Shown here one piece after another: positions 1-7,947 of a stretch of 64,000 nt of DNA. Location of the stretch: NCBI RefSeq assembly GCF_016586355.1, contig NZ_BLYI01000043.1:124001-188000 (forward strand), read 5' to 3'. A program made the position numbers and the translations under genes. The notes under the pieces were generated by a model. That model was not told the DNA's origin. It did not search any database and saw nothing but the letters and a program-made list of their open reading frames with translations. The stretch comes from Anaerostipes butyraticus (lineage in GTDB: Bacteria; Bacillota; Clostridia; Lachnospirales; Lachnospiraceae). Every line of letters begins with the position of its first letter. Within the stretch, counting starts at the first letter, position 1.

Positions 1-1
1 T

Positions 2-622
2 CTGAAAAATATCAAGAAACCGCGTGTCGGAGTTGTAGGTGAAATCCTTGTGAAGTTCCTTCCAGACGCAAACAATCATCTGGTAGAACTGCTGGAACGT
101 GAAGGAGCCGAGGCCGTTGTTCCGGATCTTCTGGACTTCTTTATGTACGGTTTCTACAACAGCAACTTCAAATACCGCTACCTTGGAAAATCCAAGAGAA
201 CTGCTATCGTATGCAACTCTGCGATCTGGATTGTTGAACGCTACCGTCAGACTTTAAGAAAAGAACTGGCCAAGAGCAAACGTTTCGATCCGCCGGCATA
301 CATCAAAGACCTGGCAGCCTACGCAGAACCGTTCGTATCCATCGGAAACCAGACAGGTGAAGGATGGTTCCTGACAGGTGAGATGATCGAGCTGATCCAC
401 AGCGGAGCGCCAAACATCGTTTGTACCCAGCCGTTTGCCTGCCTTCCAAACCATGTGGTTGGAAAGGGTGTTATCAAAGAATTGAGACAGTCCTTCCCTG
501 AGGCAAACATCGTGGCCATTGACTACGATCCGGGAGCCAGCGAAGTTAACCAGATCAACCGAATCAAACTGATGCTTTCCGCAGCGCAGAAAAATTTGGA
601 AAAAGAAGAAAAAAACGCGTAA
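2..622 (+). CDS. acyl-CoA dehydratase activase-related protein, C-terminal part (5' end outside window)
   Basis: The reading frame is open from base 2, so this is the 3' end of a longer gene; the GTG at 50 is internal. The fragment contains a Cys/Pro-rich patch (IVCTQPFACLPNHVVGKG) and a closing segment predicting a D-Y-D-P-G-A loop, as in the large DUF2229/2-hydroxyglutaryl-CoA dehydratase activator-like proteins of anaerobes, which run to well over 1000 residues and join a BadF-type ATPase to a dehydratase-like domain. Family role (known for relatives): ATP-driven electron transfer that activates 2-hydroxyacyl-CoA dehydratases. The substrate cannot be told from this part. A strong hairpin terminator follows 17 bases after the stop. 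Confidence 0.7.
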   Translation: MKNIKKPRVGVVGEILVKFLPDANNHLVELLEREGAEAVVPDLLDFFMYGFYNSNFKYRYLGKSKRTAIVCNSAIWIVERYRQTLRKELAKSKRFDPPAYIKDLAAYAEPFVSIGNQTGEGWFLTGEMIELIHSGAPNIVCTQPFACLPNHVVGKGVIKELRQSFPEANIVAIDYDPGASEVNQINRIKLMLSAAQKNLEKEEKNA

Positions 623-638
623 AATTACGTAATTAAAA

Positions 639-673
639 AACACATATCCCTCAATATTTGGGGATATGTGTTT
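639..673. terminator. bidirectional intrinsic terminator
   Basis: An 11-bp stem (ACACATATCCC with GGGATATGTGT) is followed by T7 on the plus strand and by T6 on the minus strand. It serves both the activase gene and the convergent minus-strand gene. The stop codon of the latter (651-653) lies in the hairpin loop. Confidence 0.85.
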
Positions 674-1106
674 TTTTGTCCAAATTTACCACTTCCACTG
701 TCAGCCATCCTTTTGTTTTCTGATTTGCTTTCAGGCTGCTTATATCTCCATCCAGAAGATCCACCCGCCATTTCTGTCCTGCAGAAACAACGATAAATTT
801 CTCTGAAAACAGATTTTCCAGATTGACAGTTTCTTCTCCAATATTTTCTGCTTCATAATCAATCTCATATCGGTATACATCACTATGATAGTCTTTATCA
901 TACTTCTTCTGACTTCTTATATTATGAAATGTCAGAATTAATCCCTGATCTTCGATTGCTTCCCCGCATTTCAGAATCTGTTCATGTACCTTGTATTGTT
1001 TTCCCGGAGCATTTAACTCTGAATAACGGAAGTAAGATGCTGCCGCTATTATAATCAGCGCAGCCACGCCTATGAATTTCGCGATTTTATTTTTCTTTTC
1101 TCTCAT
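651..1106 (-). CDS. small membrane-anchored extracellular protein, DUF4352-like
   Basis: 151 residues from the ATG at 1106, chosen because AAGGA lies 6 bases upstream; an upstream TTG at 1127 overlaps the Shine-Dalgarno and is unlikely. Residues about 9-22 form one hydrophobic segment after a basic start (MREKKNKIAK), then a hydrophilic beta-rich domain of about 120 residues, so the protein is probably anchored with its body outside the cell. The pattern (long N-terminal anchor, then a sandwich with an E-N-I-G-E-E turn) resembles DUF4352/immunoglobulin-like domains, but I do not recognise a specific family. The last codons form part of the bidirectional terminator. Function unknown. Confidence 0.6.
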   Translation of the reverse strand: MREKKNKIAKFIGVAALIIIAAASYFRYSELNAPGKQYKVHEQILKCGEAIEDQGLILTFHNIRSQKKYDKDYHSDVYRYEIDYEAENIGEETVNLENLFSEKFIVVSAGQKWRVDLLDGDISSLKANQKTKGWLTVEVVNLDKKTHIPKY

Positions 1107-1249
1107 CCGCAATCCTTCCCTCCTCAATGGCTATGATACTTTTATTATTTTAAAATATGTATTATTATTACAAAACTATTTATGTTTATCTATTGACTTA
1201 ATATATTTTGCACATTATAATACTTATAAATATCATTTTAAACTAGGTA

Positions 1250-1278
1250 TTGTTTAGAACAGTTTACACTGTTATAAT
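1250..1278 (+). promoter_or_regulatory. SigA promoter with embedded operator for padR-like gene
   Basis: TTGTTT (1250-1255), 17-base spacer, TATAAT (1273-1278). The spacer contains a perfect dyad AACAGT-TTAC-ACTGTT (1258-1273) that abuts the -10, a good position for repression. PadR proteins usually autoregulate through such dyads, so autorepression is the simplest reading. Confidence 0.65.
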
Positions 1279-1310
1279 AAAATTGTAATAAATTGAAAGG
1301 AATTTGTAAT

Positions 1311-1634
1311 ATGGCCAATCGTAACTTATATCGGCTGGAAATGCTTCTGTTGAAAATTTTAGAAGAGGGGGACTGCTACGGATATCAGCTTTCTCAGTCT
1401 GTCAAAAAACGTTCGGATGGAAAGATCAGGATTGCTGAAGGAACCATGTATCCGATTTTGTACAAATTGGAAGATCAGGGATTTATCTCCGATCATAAGG
1501 AACGGGTGGGCAAACGCCAGACAAGAGTATATTATCACCTGGAACCTGCCGGAAAAGAGCATCTGGATACTTTGATTCAGGATTATTATTCACTGATTGA
1601 TGCAATCGAATCTATTTTAGGGCCAAGGCCCTGA
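1311..1634 (+). CDS. PadR family transcriptional regulator
   Basis: 107 residues from the ATG at 1311 (GAAAGGA 9 bases upstream); an in-frame upstream start at 1293 has no site. The N-terminal winged helix shows the PadR signature: LLLKILEEGDCYGYQLSQ, then EGTMYPILYKLEDQGFI, then a K-R-Q-T-R-V-Y-Y wing and a short C-terminal helix for dimerisation. PadR genes commonly sit before a DUF1700-type membrane protein or an ABC transporter that they control. Here only about 60 bases follow before a terminator, although a strong AAGGAGAGG site is present at about 1646. The partner seems lost or elsewhere. It is probably autoregulated through the dyad at 1258-1273. Confidence 0.9.
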   Translation: MANRNLYRLEMLLLKILEEGDCYGYQLSQSVKKRSDGKIRIAEGTMYPILYKLEDQGFISDHKERVGKRQTRVYYHLEPAGKEHLDTLIQDYYSLIDAIESILGPRP

Positions 1635-1696
1635 GGTGAAACCATAAGGAGAGGACTCATTTTCTGAATAAAAGAAAACTTCATCTAAAATAAGAC

Positions 1697-1723
1697 AGAA
1701 GACCCCTGAAGGTCTTCTTTTTT
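1697..1723. terminator. bidirectional intrinsic terminator
   Basis: Stem AGAAGACC/GGTCTTCT with T6 after it on the plus strand; it separates padR from the convergent nuclease-like gene, whose stop codon begins 2 bases further on. Confidence 0.8.
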
Positions 1724-1724
1724 A

Positions 1725-2585
1725 TCAAATATGATACTTTTTGAAAAGTTCTTCCCGGTATGCCTCATCTTCCGATGCTTTCAGCAGCTGCTCCTGATGG
1801 TTCTCTTTCAGCAGAAGAATAGAAAGCCTTGCAAAACGGTCCATTCCTTTCTGCCTTCCGTATTTTTCTCCTTCTCTCCAGCCGCTTTTCTTCATCGCCT
1901 CCATTTCATCTGCCATTAATTCTTCCAGTGCCTGACACATTTCTTTCACCTCCATAAATAATTCTCTGTTCACTCTTACAATCAAATCCATAACGGAACG
2001 ATATCTTTTATCCCATTTATGTTCTTTATACTCTCTGATCAGTTTCTCTGCTTCTTTCCATCCGGATAATTTTCCACCTATGCTGCGAAGCCACAGATTT
2101 TTTTCTCTTGATAATTGATGAATCGAAATCAGCTGAACCGGAATATCTGTACCTATTATATGATAAATGCCATCATCCATTTTGCATATTTCACATGCTT
2201 TTTCTCTTTTGAGGTACTGCATTAATTTTACCGGATACCGGCTACATGCAAAGGTAATTGTCATTTCCCGTCTTGGAATATTATGCTCTGATTTGTATAA
2301 ATACGCGTAAGCATATACTTTGTAATAATCACTAATACTGACATAATCATCCGGACTTTTATACTCAATAATATTATATCTTTGAAAAATCCGGCCAATA
2401 TTTTTAAAAATTGGTTCTTCTGCTTTATTCTTGATGATCAGCACATCTATCTCCAAAGGCTTTGTCCCCAGCTGATGTTCATTCTCATATATAAGATTTT
2501 GTTTCTCGCTGTCCAGTTCAATCTGAAGATCCGCATAAAACGCCGGATGCCATTGCAGCGGCCTCTGTTGTTTTTTCTGTTTCAT
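1725..2585 (-). CDS. PD-(D/E)XK nuclease-like protein (Rpn/YhgA-like family)
   Basis: 286 residues; GGGAGG lies 5 bases before the ATG. The N-terminal half holds a nuclease-like core: LEIDVLII (acidic residue on the central strand, about residue 46) followed by NIIEYKSPDD (E-x-K, about residue 72), the order expected for PD-(D/E)XK enzymes. The C-terminal half is helical and highly charged, with a W-R-E-G-E-K-Y-G-R-Q-K-G linker typical of Rpn/transposase-like proteins that multiply in Lachnospiraceae genomes. Relatives have been linked to recombination-promoting DNA cleavage; the role here is unknown. It is single and convergent with padR, and there are no transposon ends beside it. Confidence 0.65.
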   Translation of the reverse strand: MKQKKQQRPLQWHPAFYADLQIELDSEKQNLIYENEHQLGTKPLEIDVLIIKNKAEEPIFKNIGRIFQRYNIIEYKSPDDYVSISDYYKVYAYAYLYKSEHNIPRREMTITFACSRYPVKLMQYLKREKACEICKMDDGIYHIIGTDIPVQLISIHQLSREKNLWLRSIGGKLSGWKEAEKLIREYKEHKWDKRYRSVMDLIVRVNRELFMEVKEMCQALEELMADEMEAMKKSGWREGEKYGRQKGMDRFARLSILLLKENHQEQLLKASEDEAYREELFKKYHI

Positions 2586-2861
2586 CCCAACCTCCCATTT
2601 TTCATTCAGGAGATTTCATTTTTCGAAAACTCCTGCTGTATCTTTTTGATTCTAAGCATGGATTTTCCGAAAAGATGCCATTATGATATGACTGTGAAAT
2701 GTCGATAGACTTTGAACCATGAGTTCCAAGAATTGCGATAATTATAGAAAATACATATGCTTTCATACATAGTACCATGATTATACTAGTTTGTAAATAA
2801 CTTTAATCCAGATTGCCAGGCTTGCCGATCGGATAGTGGAAGATTCCCTTCCCCTATCCAT

Positions 2862-2961
2862 CACGATACTACAGCCAGCTCACAGCGCTGCTGTTCGCTG
2901 TCCGCTGCCCGGCAAATGTCTGCTCGTGCAAGCACGGCAGCCGCTTTCCGGGCGTATCGTG
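2862..2961. repeat. 100-bp dispersed intergenic repeat with terminal inverted repeats
   Basis: Begins CACGATAC and ends GTATCGTG, with an interior rich in CAGCGCTGCTG and GCACGGCAGCC-type segments able to fold. A diverged, shorter copy lies at 38466-38527, and the matching part covers about 48 bases at roughly 80 percent identity. Both copies lie just beyond a terminator downstream of a minus-strand gene. This is the main content of the 420-base gap 2586-3006; the rest (about 2600-2850) shows nothing I can identify. Confidence 0.55.
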
Positions 2962-2966
2962 CAAAA

Positions 2967-2997
2967 AAAGAAACCATTTTTCAATGGCTTCTTTTTT
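2967..2997 (-). terminator. intrinsic terminator after the C_GCAxxG_C_C gene
   Basis: Minus-strand stem AAGAAGCCATT/AATGGTTTCTT with one mismatch, then a T7 run. The plus strand also has a T6 run after it. Confidence 0.75.
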
Positions 2998-3006
2998 CTC
3001 TTTCCT

Positions 3007-3417
3007 TTATGCCTCTTTTAAAATGTCTTCCAGAATCTCTGCCGCGTCCTCTACGCATCCCGGACATGACCTCAGCATTTTTCCTGTCTCGATTCCTTTT
3101 AATTCCTTGCAGATGACCGCTCCGTTTTTTTCTTTGAAACGTTTGGTCAGTTCCCTGGACAAACCAATGGTTTTTCCTTTGGAATCCGTCTTTTCAAGAT
3201 CTGCCGTACTGTTTACTGCTCCGAGAACTGCCGCTGCTCCTGATAAGGCTCCGCAGTGTCCTTCCATTCCGCCCAGTCCAACGCCCTGGGCTTCTGTCAG
3301 CCGGAACATGGTTTTCTCATCAATTCCGGCCTCCTCACAGAAGGCACATGCCACTGCCTGAGCGCATGTATACCCGTTTTTATAATTGTTCACTGCTTTT
3401 TCTGTTTTCTGACTCAT
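3007..3417 (-). CDS. C_GCAxxG_C_C family (putative redox-active) protein
   Basis: 136 residues. The family pattern is complete: TCAQAVACAF near residue 18, GHCGALSGAA near residue 54 (the GCAxxG-type core), a C in VICKEL and the terminal C-P-G-C-V pair. Conserved cysteines suggest metal or redox binding, but no member has a settled biochemical role. GAAAGAAGGAAAAAG precedes the start. It is the last gene after hisF, separated by 40 bases without a terminator, so it may be cotranscribed with hisHF. Confidence 0.8.
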   Translation of the reverse strand: MSQKTEKAVNNYKNGYTCAQAVACAFCEEAGIDEKTMFRLTEAQGVGLGGMEGHCGALSGAAAVLGAVNSTADLEKTDSKGKTIGLSRELTKRFKEKNGAVICKELKGIETGKMLRSCPGCVEDAAEILEDILKEA

Positions 3418-3457
3418 ACTTTTTCCTTCTTTCTTCGCTTTTGTAAATAAAAATGTC

Positions 3458-4219
3458 CTATCTGCGCACGCTGATGCCCCGTCCTGCCAGGTAATCCTTC
3501 AGATCTGAAATCTTCAGCTCATTAAAATGGAACAGGGAAGCTGCCAGTGCCGCGTCTGCTTTTCCTTCGGTCAGGGTATCATAAAAATGTTCTTTTGTTC
3601 CCGCTCCGCCAGATGCGATGACCGGAATATCCACATTTTCAGCGATGATCCTGGTCAGTTCATTGTCATACCCTGCTTTCGTTCCGTCACAGTCCATGCT
3701 GGTAAGAAGAATTTCTCCGGCTCCGCGGCGGTTTGCTTCCATGGCCCATTCCACAGCATCCAGGCCGACGTCGATTCTTCCGCCGTTTTTATAAACATTC
3801 CATCCGGAACCGTCTTCTCTCCGTTTTGCGTCAATGGCTACTACCACGCACTGGCTTCCAAATTTATCTGCCGCGTCATTGATCAGATTCGGCGTGTTGA
3901 TGGCAGAAGAGTTAATGGAGATCTTATCGGCTCCTTCCCGGAGAATGGCCTTGAAATCATCTACTGTGCGGATTCCGCCGCCTACTGTAAACGGAATGAA
4001 GACTGTCTCTGCCACTTTCCGCACCATATCGATCATGATATTTCTCGCATCGGAAGATGCCGTAATGTCAAGAAATACCAGTTCATCGGCTCCTGCCTTA
4101 TCATAAGCGGCGCCGATCGCCACCGGATCTCCCGCGTCAATCAGATTTACAAAATTTACACCTTTTACCACACGTCCGCCTTTTACGTCCAGACATGGAA
4201 TGATCCTTTTCGTATGCAT
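3458..4219 (-). CDS. hisF: imidazole glycerol phosphate synthase cyclase subunit HisF
   Basis: 253 residues, the usual length. (beta/alpha)8 barrel with both catalytic aspartates: D11 in [15 protein letters not shown] and the D in VVVAIDAKR near residue 130. Phosphate-binding turns are present (VGGGIRT, ASGGAG). It uses ammonia delivered by HisH to convert PRFAR to imidazole glycerol phosphate and AICAR in histidine synthesis, in the cytoplasm. It starts 13 bases after hisH with GGAGGGACAG upstream. Other his genes are not in the window. Confidence 0.97.
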   Translation of the reverse strand: MHTKRIIPCLDVKGGRVVKGVNFVNLIDAGDPVAIGAAYDKAGADELVFLDITASSDARNIMIDMVRKVAETVFIPFTVGGGIRTVDDFKAILREGADKISINSSAINTPNLINDAADKFGSQCVVVAIDAKRREDGSGWNVYKNGGRIDVGLDAVEWAMEANRRGAGEILLTSMDCDGTKAGYDNELTRIIAENVDIPVIASGGAGTKEHFYDTLTEGKADAALAASLFHFNELKISDLKDYLAGRGISVRR

Positions 4220-4232
4220 AACCTGTCCCTCC

Positions 4233-4838
4233 TTACAATGCTATAAAGTTTTTAAGAATCTGAAGTCCTACTGTGCTGCTCTTTTCCGGATGGAACTGAC
4301 ACGCGAAAATGTTGTCTTTCTCCACGGAAGCATGGACGGTCACTCCATACTCTGTTGTCGCCGCCACGATGGACGGATCGTCTGCCTGAAGATAGTAGGA
4401 ATGTACGAAATATACATACGGATGATCCTCCAGGCCGGCAAATAATTTTGCCCCTTCTTTGATCTTAATATCATTCCATCCCATATGAGGGATTTTCATA
4501 TCGCCTTTTTTCGGGATTCTCAGGATTTTTCCCGGAAGAAGTCCCAGTCCCTTTACGCCCGGGGCTTCGTCGCTGCTCTCAAACATCAGCTGCAGTCCCA
4601 GACAGATTCCGAGGAATGGAATCCTACGGTCCACAACTTCCTGAATCGTATCCACCAGACCATACTGATGCAGCTTTTCCATTGCGTCTCCGAACGCTCC
4701 GACCCCCGGAAGAATCACCTTGTCACTGCCCAGGATTTCTTCCCGGTCTCTGGTGATCACTGCTTCCTCTCCAAGATACTGGAGCGCTTTTTCCACACTT
4801 TTGATATTTCCAGCGTCATAATCAATAATCGCGATCAT
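4233..4838 (-). CDS. hisH: imidazole glycerol phosphate synthase glutaminase subunit HisH
   Basis: 201 residues from the ATG at 4838, preceded by AGGAGGAGACAGT; an in-frame start at 4883 lacks a site. Class I glutamine amidotransferase triad: C79 in [13 protein letters not shown], and H and E in CQFHPEKSS near residue 184. N-terminal [10 protein letters not shown] is diagnostic for HisH. It releases ammonia for HisF and is translated just upstream of it. Confidence 0.97.
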   Translation of the reverse strand: MIAIIDYDAGNIKSVEKALQYLGEEAVITRDREEILGSDKVILPGVGAFGDAMEKLHQYGLVDTIQEVVDRRIPFLGICLGLQLMFESSDEAPGVKGLGLLPGKILRIPKKGDMKIPHMGWNDIKIKEGAKLFAGLEDHPYVYFVHSYYLQADDPSIVAATTEYGVTVHASVEKDNIFACQFHPEKSSTVGLQILKNFIAL

Positions 4839-4869
4839 ATACTGTCTCCTCCTCTTAAAATGTAATAGA

Positions 4870-4894
4870 GGCGGTCCTTGCATGAAAGACCGCC
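4870..4894. other. GC-rich hairpin between sirtuin-like gene and hisH
   Basis: Perfect 7-bp stem GGCGGTC/GACCGCC with an 11-base loop, in the 63-base gap before hisH. There is no T-run on the minus strand, so it is not a standard terminator. It could be an mRNA-stability or processing element inside the operon. Confidence 0.45.
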
Positions 4895-4901
4895 TTGTCT
4901 T

Positions 4902-5672
4902 CTAGTCGAGTAAAAATTCTCTGCTGTCCATGGCAATGGCCGTGCCCTTGCCCTTGATTCCTTCCCCGATCTGATACAGGGATTTATGCACTCTTACAAA
5001 CACTGCTTTTTCATTGTAGAATGCTATCTTCTCAAACGGCCACCGGAACAGATTCGGATTTTCAAATCCTTCTCCTAATTCTAATATAAAAAGCTTTTTA
5101 TTTAAAGTCCCCTGAAGCCATTTTGTATAATTTGCCCACGATGTCAGGTAGGCTCCTTCCACATAAACGTGTTTCGTATCCTCTGTGCGCACATTGAAAA
5201 TCAGTCTCTCTCCGCATTTCGGACATTCCAGATGCTCAATGCTGCCATTTTTTTCATAATAATCGATCAGGTCTTTCAGCCCGGGTTTTGCCGGATACAG
5301 CTGTTCGTCACAGGGCCTGCTGCACTGAAAGAAATCTCCATTTCCGCACGGAGCCGTAATCCTTCCTTTGTCCAGCCGGGAATGGAAAAGAAGGCCGTCA
5401 TCATTGCTTGTCACAACAAAATAATTTTTGCCTTCCAGCGCTTCCTCCAGATCTTTGAAATAATCCACTTCTCCCAGAGACAGCAGATAATCCCGCTCAT
5501 AGATCTCCCGCATCCATGCGGCGTCTTCTCCTTCCTGTCCGATCAGTTCCTGATAATGGGGATTTGAAATCTCCTTCTTAAAATCCATCAGCCGTTTTGC
5601 CTGAAGCTCTCTTCCGATTCCAACCAGCACCAGATCCGCTTCTTTGATTTGCTCCAAATAATCTCTTAACAT
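4902..5672 (-). CDS. degenerate SIR2/sirtuin-like protein (SirTM-like)
   Basis: 256 residues. The fold order of sirtuins is visible: ADLVLVGIGREL where active enzymes have GAGxS; VTSNDDGLLFHSRL in place of the T-Q-N-x-D-x-L-H motif; a four-cysteine zinc site (QCSRPC at about residue 115 and CPKCG at about 151); and a late FILELGEGFENPNLFRWPFEK resembling the GxGxNTPxxxRFPFE of SirTM-type ADP-ribosylating sirtuins. The catalytic His and the GAGxS loop are not evident, so NAD chemistry is doubtful. It lies 22 bases after the histidine kinase and before hisHF. Role unknown; it could bind NAD or ADP-ribose without catalysis. Confidence 0.6.
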   Translation of the reverse strand: MLRDYLEQIKEADLVLVGIGRELQAKRLMDFKKEISNPHYQELIGQEGEDAAWMREIYERDYLLSLGEVDYFKDLEEALEGKNYFVVTSNDDGLLFHSRLDKGRITAPCGNGDFFQCSRPCDEQLYPAKPGLKDLIDYYEKNGSIEHLECPKCGERLIFNVRTEDTKHVYVEGAYLTSWANYTKWLQGTLNKKLFILELGEGFENPNLFRWPFEKIAFYNEKAVFVRVHKSLYQIGEGIKGKGTAIAMDSREFLLD

Positions 5673-5694
5673 ATGCTTACCCTATCCTTTGTTT

Positions 5695-7161
5695 TCATTT
5701 CTTATCTAATTCTACTTCAAAATAGAATTCTACGCCACCCTCAATATTAGAAACTCCGTAATCTTTTCCATGAGCCTTCATTGTGGCTTCTACAATGGAC
5801 AGGCCGACGCCGCTTCCGCCGTATTCCCTCGTACGTGCCTTGTCTACCTTATAGAATTTTACCCAGAGCTTATCCAGATCTTCCTCCGGTATATGTTTTC
5901 CGGTATTATATACCTTAACTCTCAGATTATCTCCATGACGGCAGTAACTGATCCGAATCGTTCCATGATCACTGACATGATTTCTTGCATTACTTAAATA
6001 ATTTCCCACCACTTCCTCGATCATAAACTCATCTGCCCAGACATGAACCGGTTTCTCATCAAATTCTACATGAATTCCTCCTTTTTCCAGAAGAATCTGA
6101 TTCGAAGCCAGCATATTGGAAATCAGCTCCGTTATATCAAATCGTTCCATCTCTACTTTGTTATTGCCAAATTCAATCTGATTCAGAGTCAGAAGTTTCT
6201 GCACCATACGATTCATCTTTTTGGCTTCGTCTGTGATAACATCGCAGTAAAAGTTTCTGCTCTCTTCATCTTCCGAAATATTGTCTTTCAGGCCCTCTGC
6301 ATATCCCTGGATCAGCGCGATCGGAGTCTTCAGTTCATGGGAAACATGAGAAAGGAACTCCGTTCTCATTTCATCAATCTGAACTTTCTGCTCAATATCT
6401 TTGCGCAGCTCGTTATTGGCTGTCTTAAGTTCCGATATGGTCATTTCCAGTCTGGAAGACAATTCATTCAGGCTCTGTCCCAGTCTTCCCAGCTCATCTT
6501 CTCCCAAATCTTCAATCTTTACATCAAAATCAAGATTTGACATGCGGTTTGCAGCTCCCGCCATGTCCTCAATCGGCTTGGTAAACTGTTTGCTGAAAAT
6601 ATACATGGCAATCCCGCCGCCAATGATCAGAAAGATTCCTACATAGGCGGTAAAACGCCCCGACAGATACGCACTCGTCTGGATGCTTTCCATTGGCGTA
6701 TTGATAATTACAGTATACTGTCCATCCAGATATCCCATCAGATTAATGCTGGTTCCCTGACTTTGACTGGTATTGGTTGTAACCGCGTAGCCTTTCTTAT
6801 TGATCTGGCTCTGTATCTTATCGATATTTTTTAAAATATTTTTCAAATCCTTATACATGACTCCCTGCTCGCCTTCTGAGCTGTAGACCATCTGATTCAT
6901 CGGATCGCTGATCATAATACGGTAGTCATAGTCTCTGGCAATCTGATCCACATCTTCTTTATTCACGGTATCGTCCTGAAAAATTCTCTGGATCTTATAA
7001 TACGCCTCCCGTATATGTTTCTTTTCTTTCATAACGTAATACGGCTTCAGCATTACCAGATTGATCAGAACCGACAGGAGAATCGTCGATGTCAAAATAA
7101 CGATCAGCATCAGAGTCATCTTTACCTGTATGGATTTGTTTTCTAAAATCCGCTTTTTCAA
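5695..7161 (-). CDS. sensor histidine kinase
   Basis: 488 residues. Membrane segment at about 15-38, an extracytoplasmic sensor of about 130 residues, a second segment at about 171-190, HAMP to about 245, then HisKA with FLSHVSHELKTPIALIQGYAEG (phospho-acceptor H275). The HATPase region shows the N box (VVGNYLSNARNH) and the G box GGSGVGLSIV near 450. It starts 3 bases after the response regulator gene, so the two form one operon. OmpR-type pairs like this often sense envelope stress or antibiotics; the signal is not readable from sequence. Confidence 0.93.
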   Translation of the reverse strand: MKKRILENKSIQVKMTLMLIVILTSTILLSVLINLVMLKPYYVMKEKKHIREAYYKIQRIFQDDTVNKEDVDQIARDYDYRIMISDPMNQMVYSSEGEQGVMYKDLKNILKNIDKIQSQINKKGYAVTTNTSQSQGTSINLMGYLDGQYTVIINTPMESIQTSAYLSGRFTAYVGIFLIIGGGIAMYIFSKQFTKPIEDMAGAANRMSNLDFDVKIEDLGEDELGRLGQSLNELSSRLEMTISELKTANNELRKDIEQKVQIDEMRTEFLSHVSHELKTPIALIQGYAEGLKDNISEDEESRNFYCDVITDEAKKMNRMVQKLLTLNQIEFGNNKVEMERFDITELISNMLASNQILLEKGGIHVEFDEKPVHVWADEFMIEEVVGNYLSNARNHVSDHGTIRISYCRHGDNLRVKVYNTGKHIPEEDLDKLWVKFYKVDKARTREYGGSGVGLSIVEATMKAHGKDYGVSNIEGGVEFYFEVELDKK

Positions 7162-7164
7162 TTT

Positions 7165-7839
7165 TTACTCAACCTCAAACTTATATCCCATGCCCCAGAT
7201 TGTATGGATATATTTTCCTTTGTCTCCCAGCTTGCTCCTGAGTTTTTTCACATGGGTGTCTATAGTTCTGGCATCTCCAAAGTAATCATAATTCCATACC
7301 TGGTTCAATATATTTTCTCTTGTTAATGCCCGTCCTTCATTGGTCATAAAGAACTGCAGAAGTTCGAATTCTTTAAAGCTCAGCTCAACCGTCTTTCCAT
7401 CGATCGTCACATGGTGCGCTCCCACATCCATACAGATCCCGCCGGCTTCAATATTTTCATCTTCCAGCTGATTGGTCCTTCGAAGGATCGCCCCGATTCT
7501 GGCCACCAGTATCTTTGGACTGAATGGTTTTGAGATATATTCATCTACTCCCAGTTCAAATCCCTGCAGTTCATCCTGTTCCTGGTCCTTTGCCGTCAGC
7601 ATGATGATCGGGACCTGAGATACCTTGCGGATTTCCCGGACGACTTCCCATCCGTCCATTTTCGGCATCATAACGTCCAATACCAGCAGATCGATTCCTT
7701 TGGTGGAAAAGAATATATCCACGGCTTCTTCACCGTCTGCCGCTTCCAGCACCTGGTATCCTGCCCGCACCAGGAAATCTTTTACCAGTTTGCGCATTCT
7801 GCTCTCATCATCCACAACCAATATCTTCAAATCACTCAT
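7165..7839 (-). CDS. OmpR/PhoB-family response regulator
   Basis: 224 residues. Receiver domain with D10-D11, phospho-acceptor D55 (VLDVMMPK), T in IIMLTAKD and K in YISKPF; then a winged-helix effector ending TIWGMGYKFEVE, standard for OmpR/PhoB regulators. The best ribosome site (GGGAG) is 12 bases from the ATG, longer than usual, with an A-rich spacer. Upstream, TGATACAAT (extended -10) is the likely promoter core. First gene of an operon with the kinase, sirtuin-like protein and perhaps hisHF. Confidence 0.95.
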   Translation of the reverse strand: MSDLKILVVDDESRMRKLVKDFLVRAGYQVLEAADGEEAVDIFFSTKGIDLLVLDVMMPKMDGWEVVREIRKVSQVPIIMLTAKDQEQDELQGFELGVDEYISKPFSPKILVARIGAILRRTNQLEDENIEAGGICMDVGAHHVTIDGKTVELSFKEFELLQFFMTNEGRALTRENILNQVWNYDYFGDARTIDTHVKKLRSKLGDKGKYIHTIWGMGYKFEVE

Positions 7840-7904
7840 TTTTTTCTTTTTCTCCCTCCTGCTTTTGGCATCATTGTATCATAGGAATATGTCAAAATTG
7901 TGAA

Positions 7905-7941
7905 ACAAAAAAAACAGAGAAGGTCTCATCCCTCTCTGTTA
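7905..7941 (-). terminator. intrinsic terminator after DUF368 gene
   Basis: Minus-strand stem AACAGAGA/TCTCTGTT followed by T8; it separates the DUF368 gene from the response regulator promoter. Confidence 0.8.
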
Positions 7942-7947
7942 TATCTT

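Noticed and set aside
1725-2585. Active insertion sequence for the Rpn-like gene
   Set aside because: No terminal inverted repeats or target duplication could be seen around it.
2600-2850. A coding gene in the gap after the nuclease-like gene
   Set aside because: Short frames only, none with a ribosome site.
4870-4894. Terminator between the sirtuin-like gene and hisH
   Set aside because: The stem is strong, but no U-run follows on the transcribed strand.
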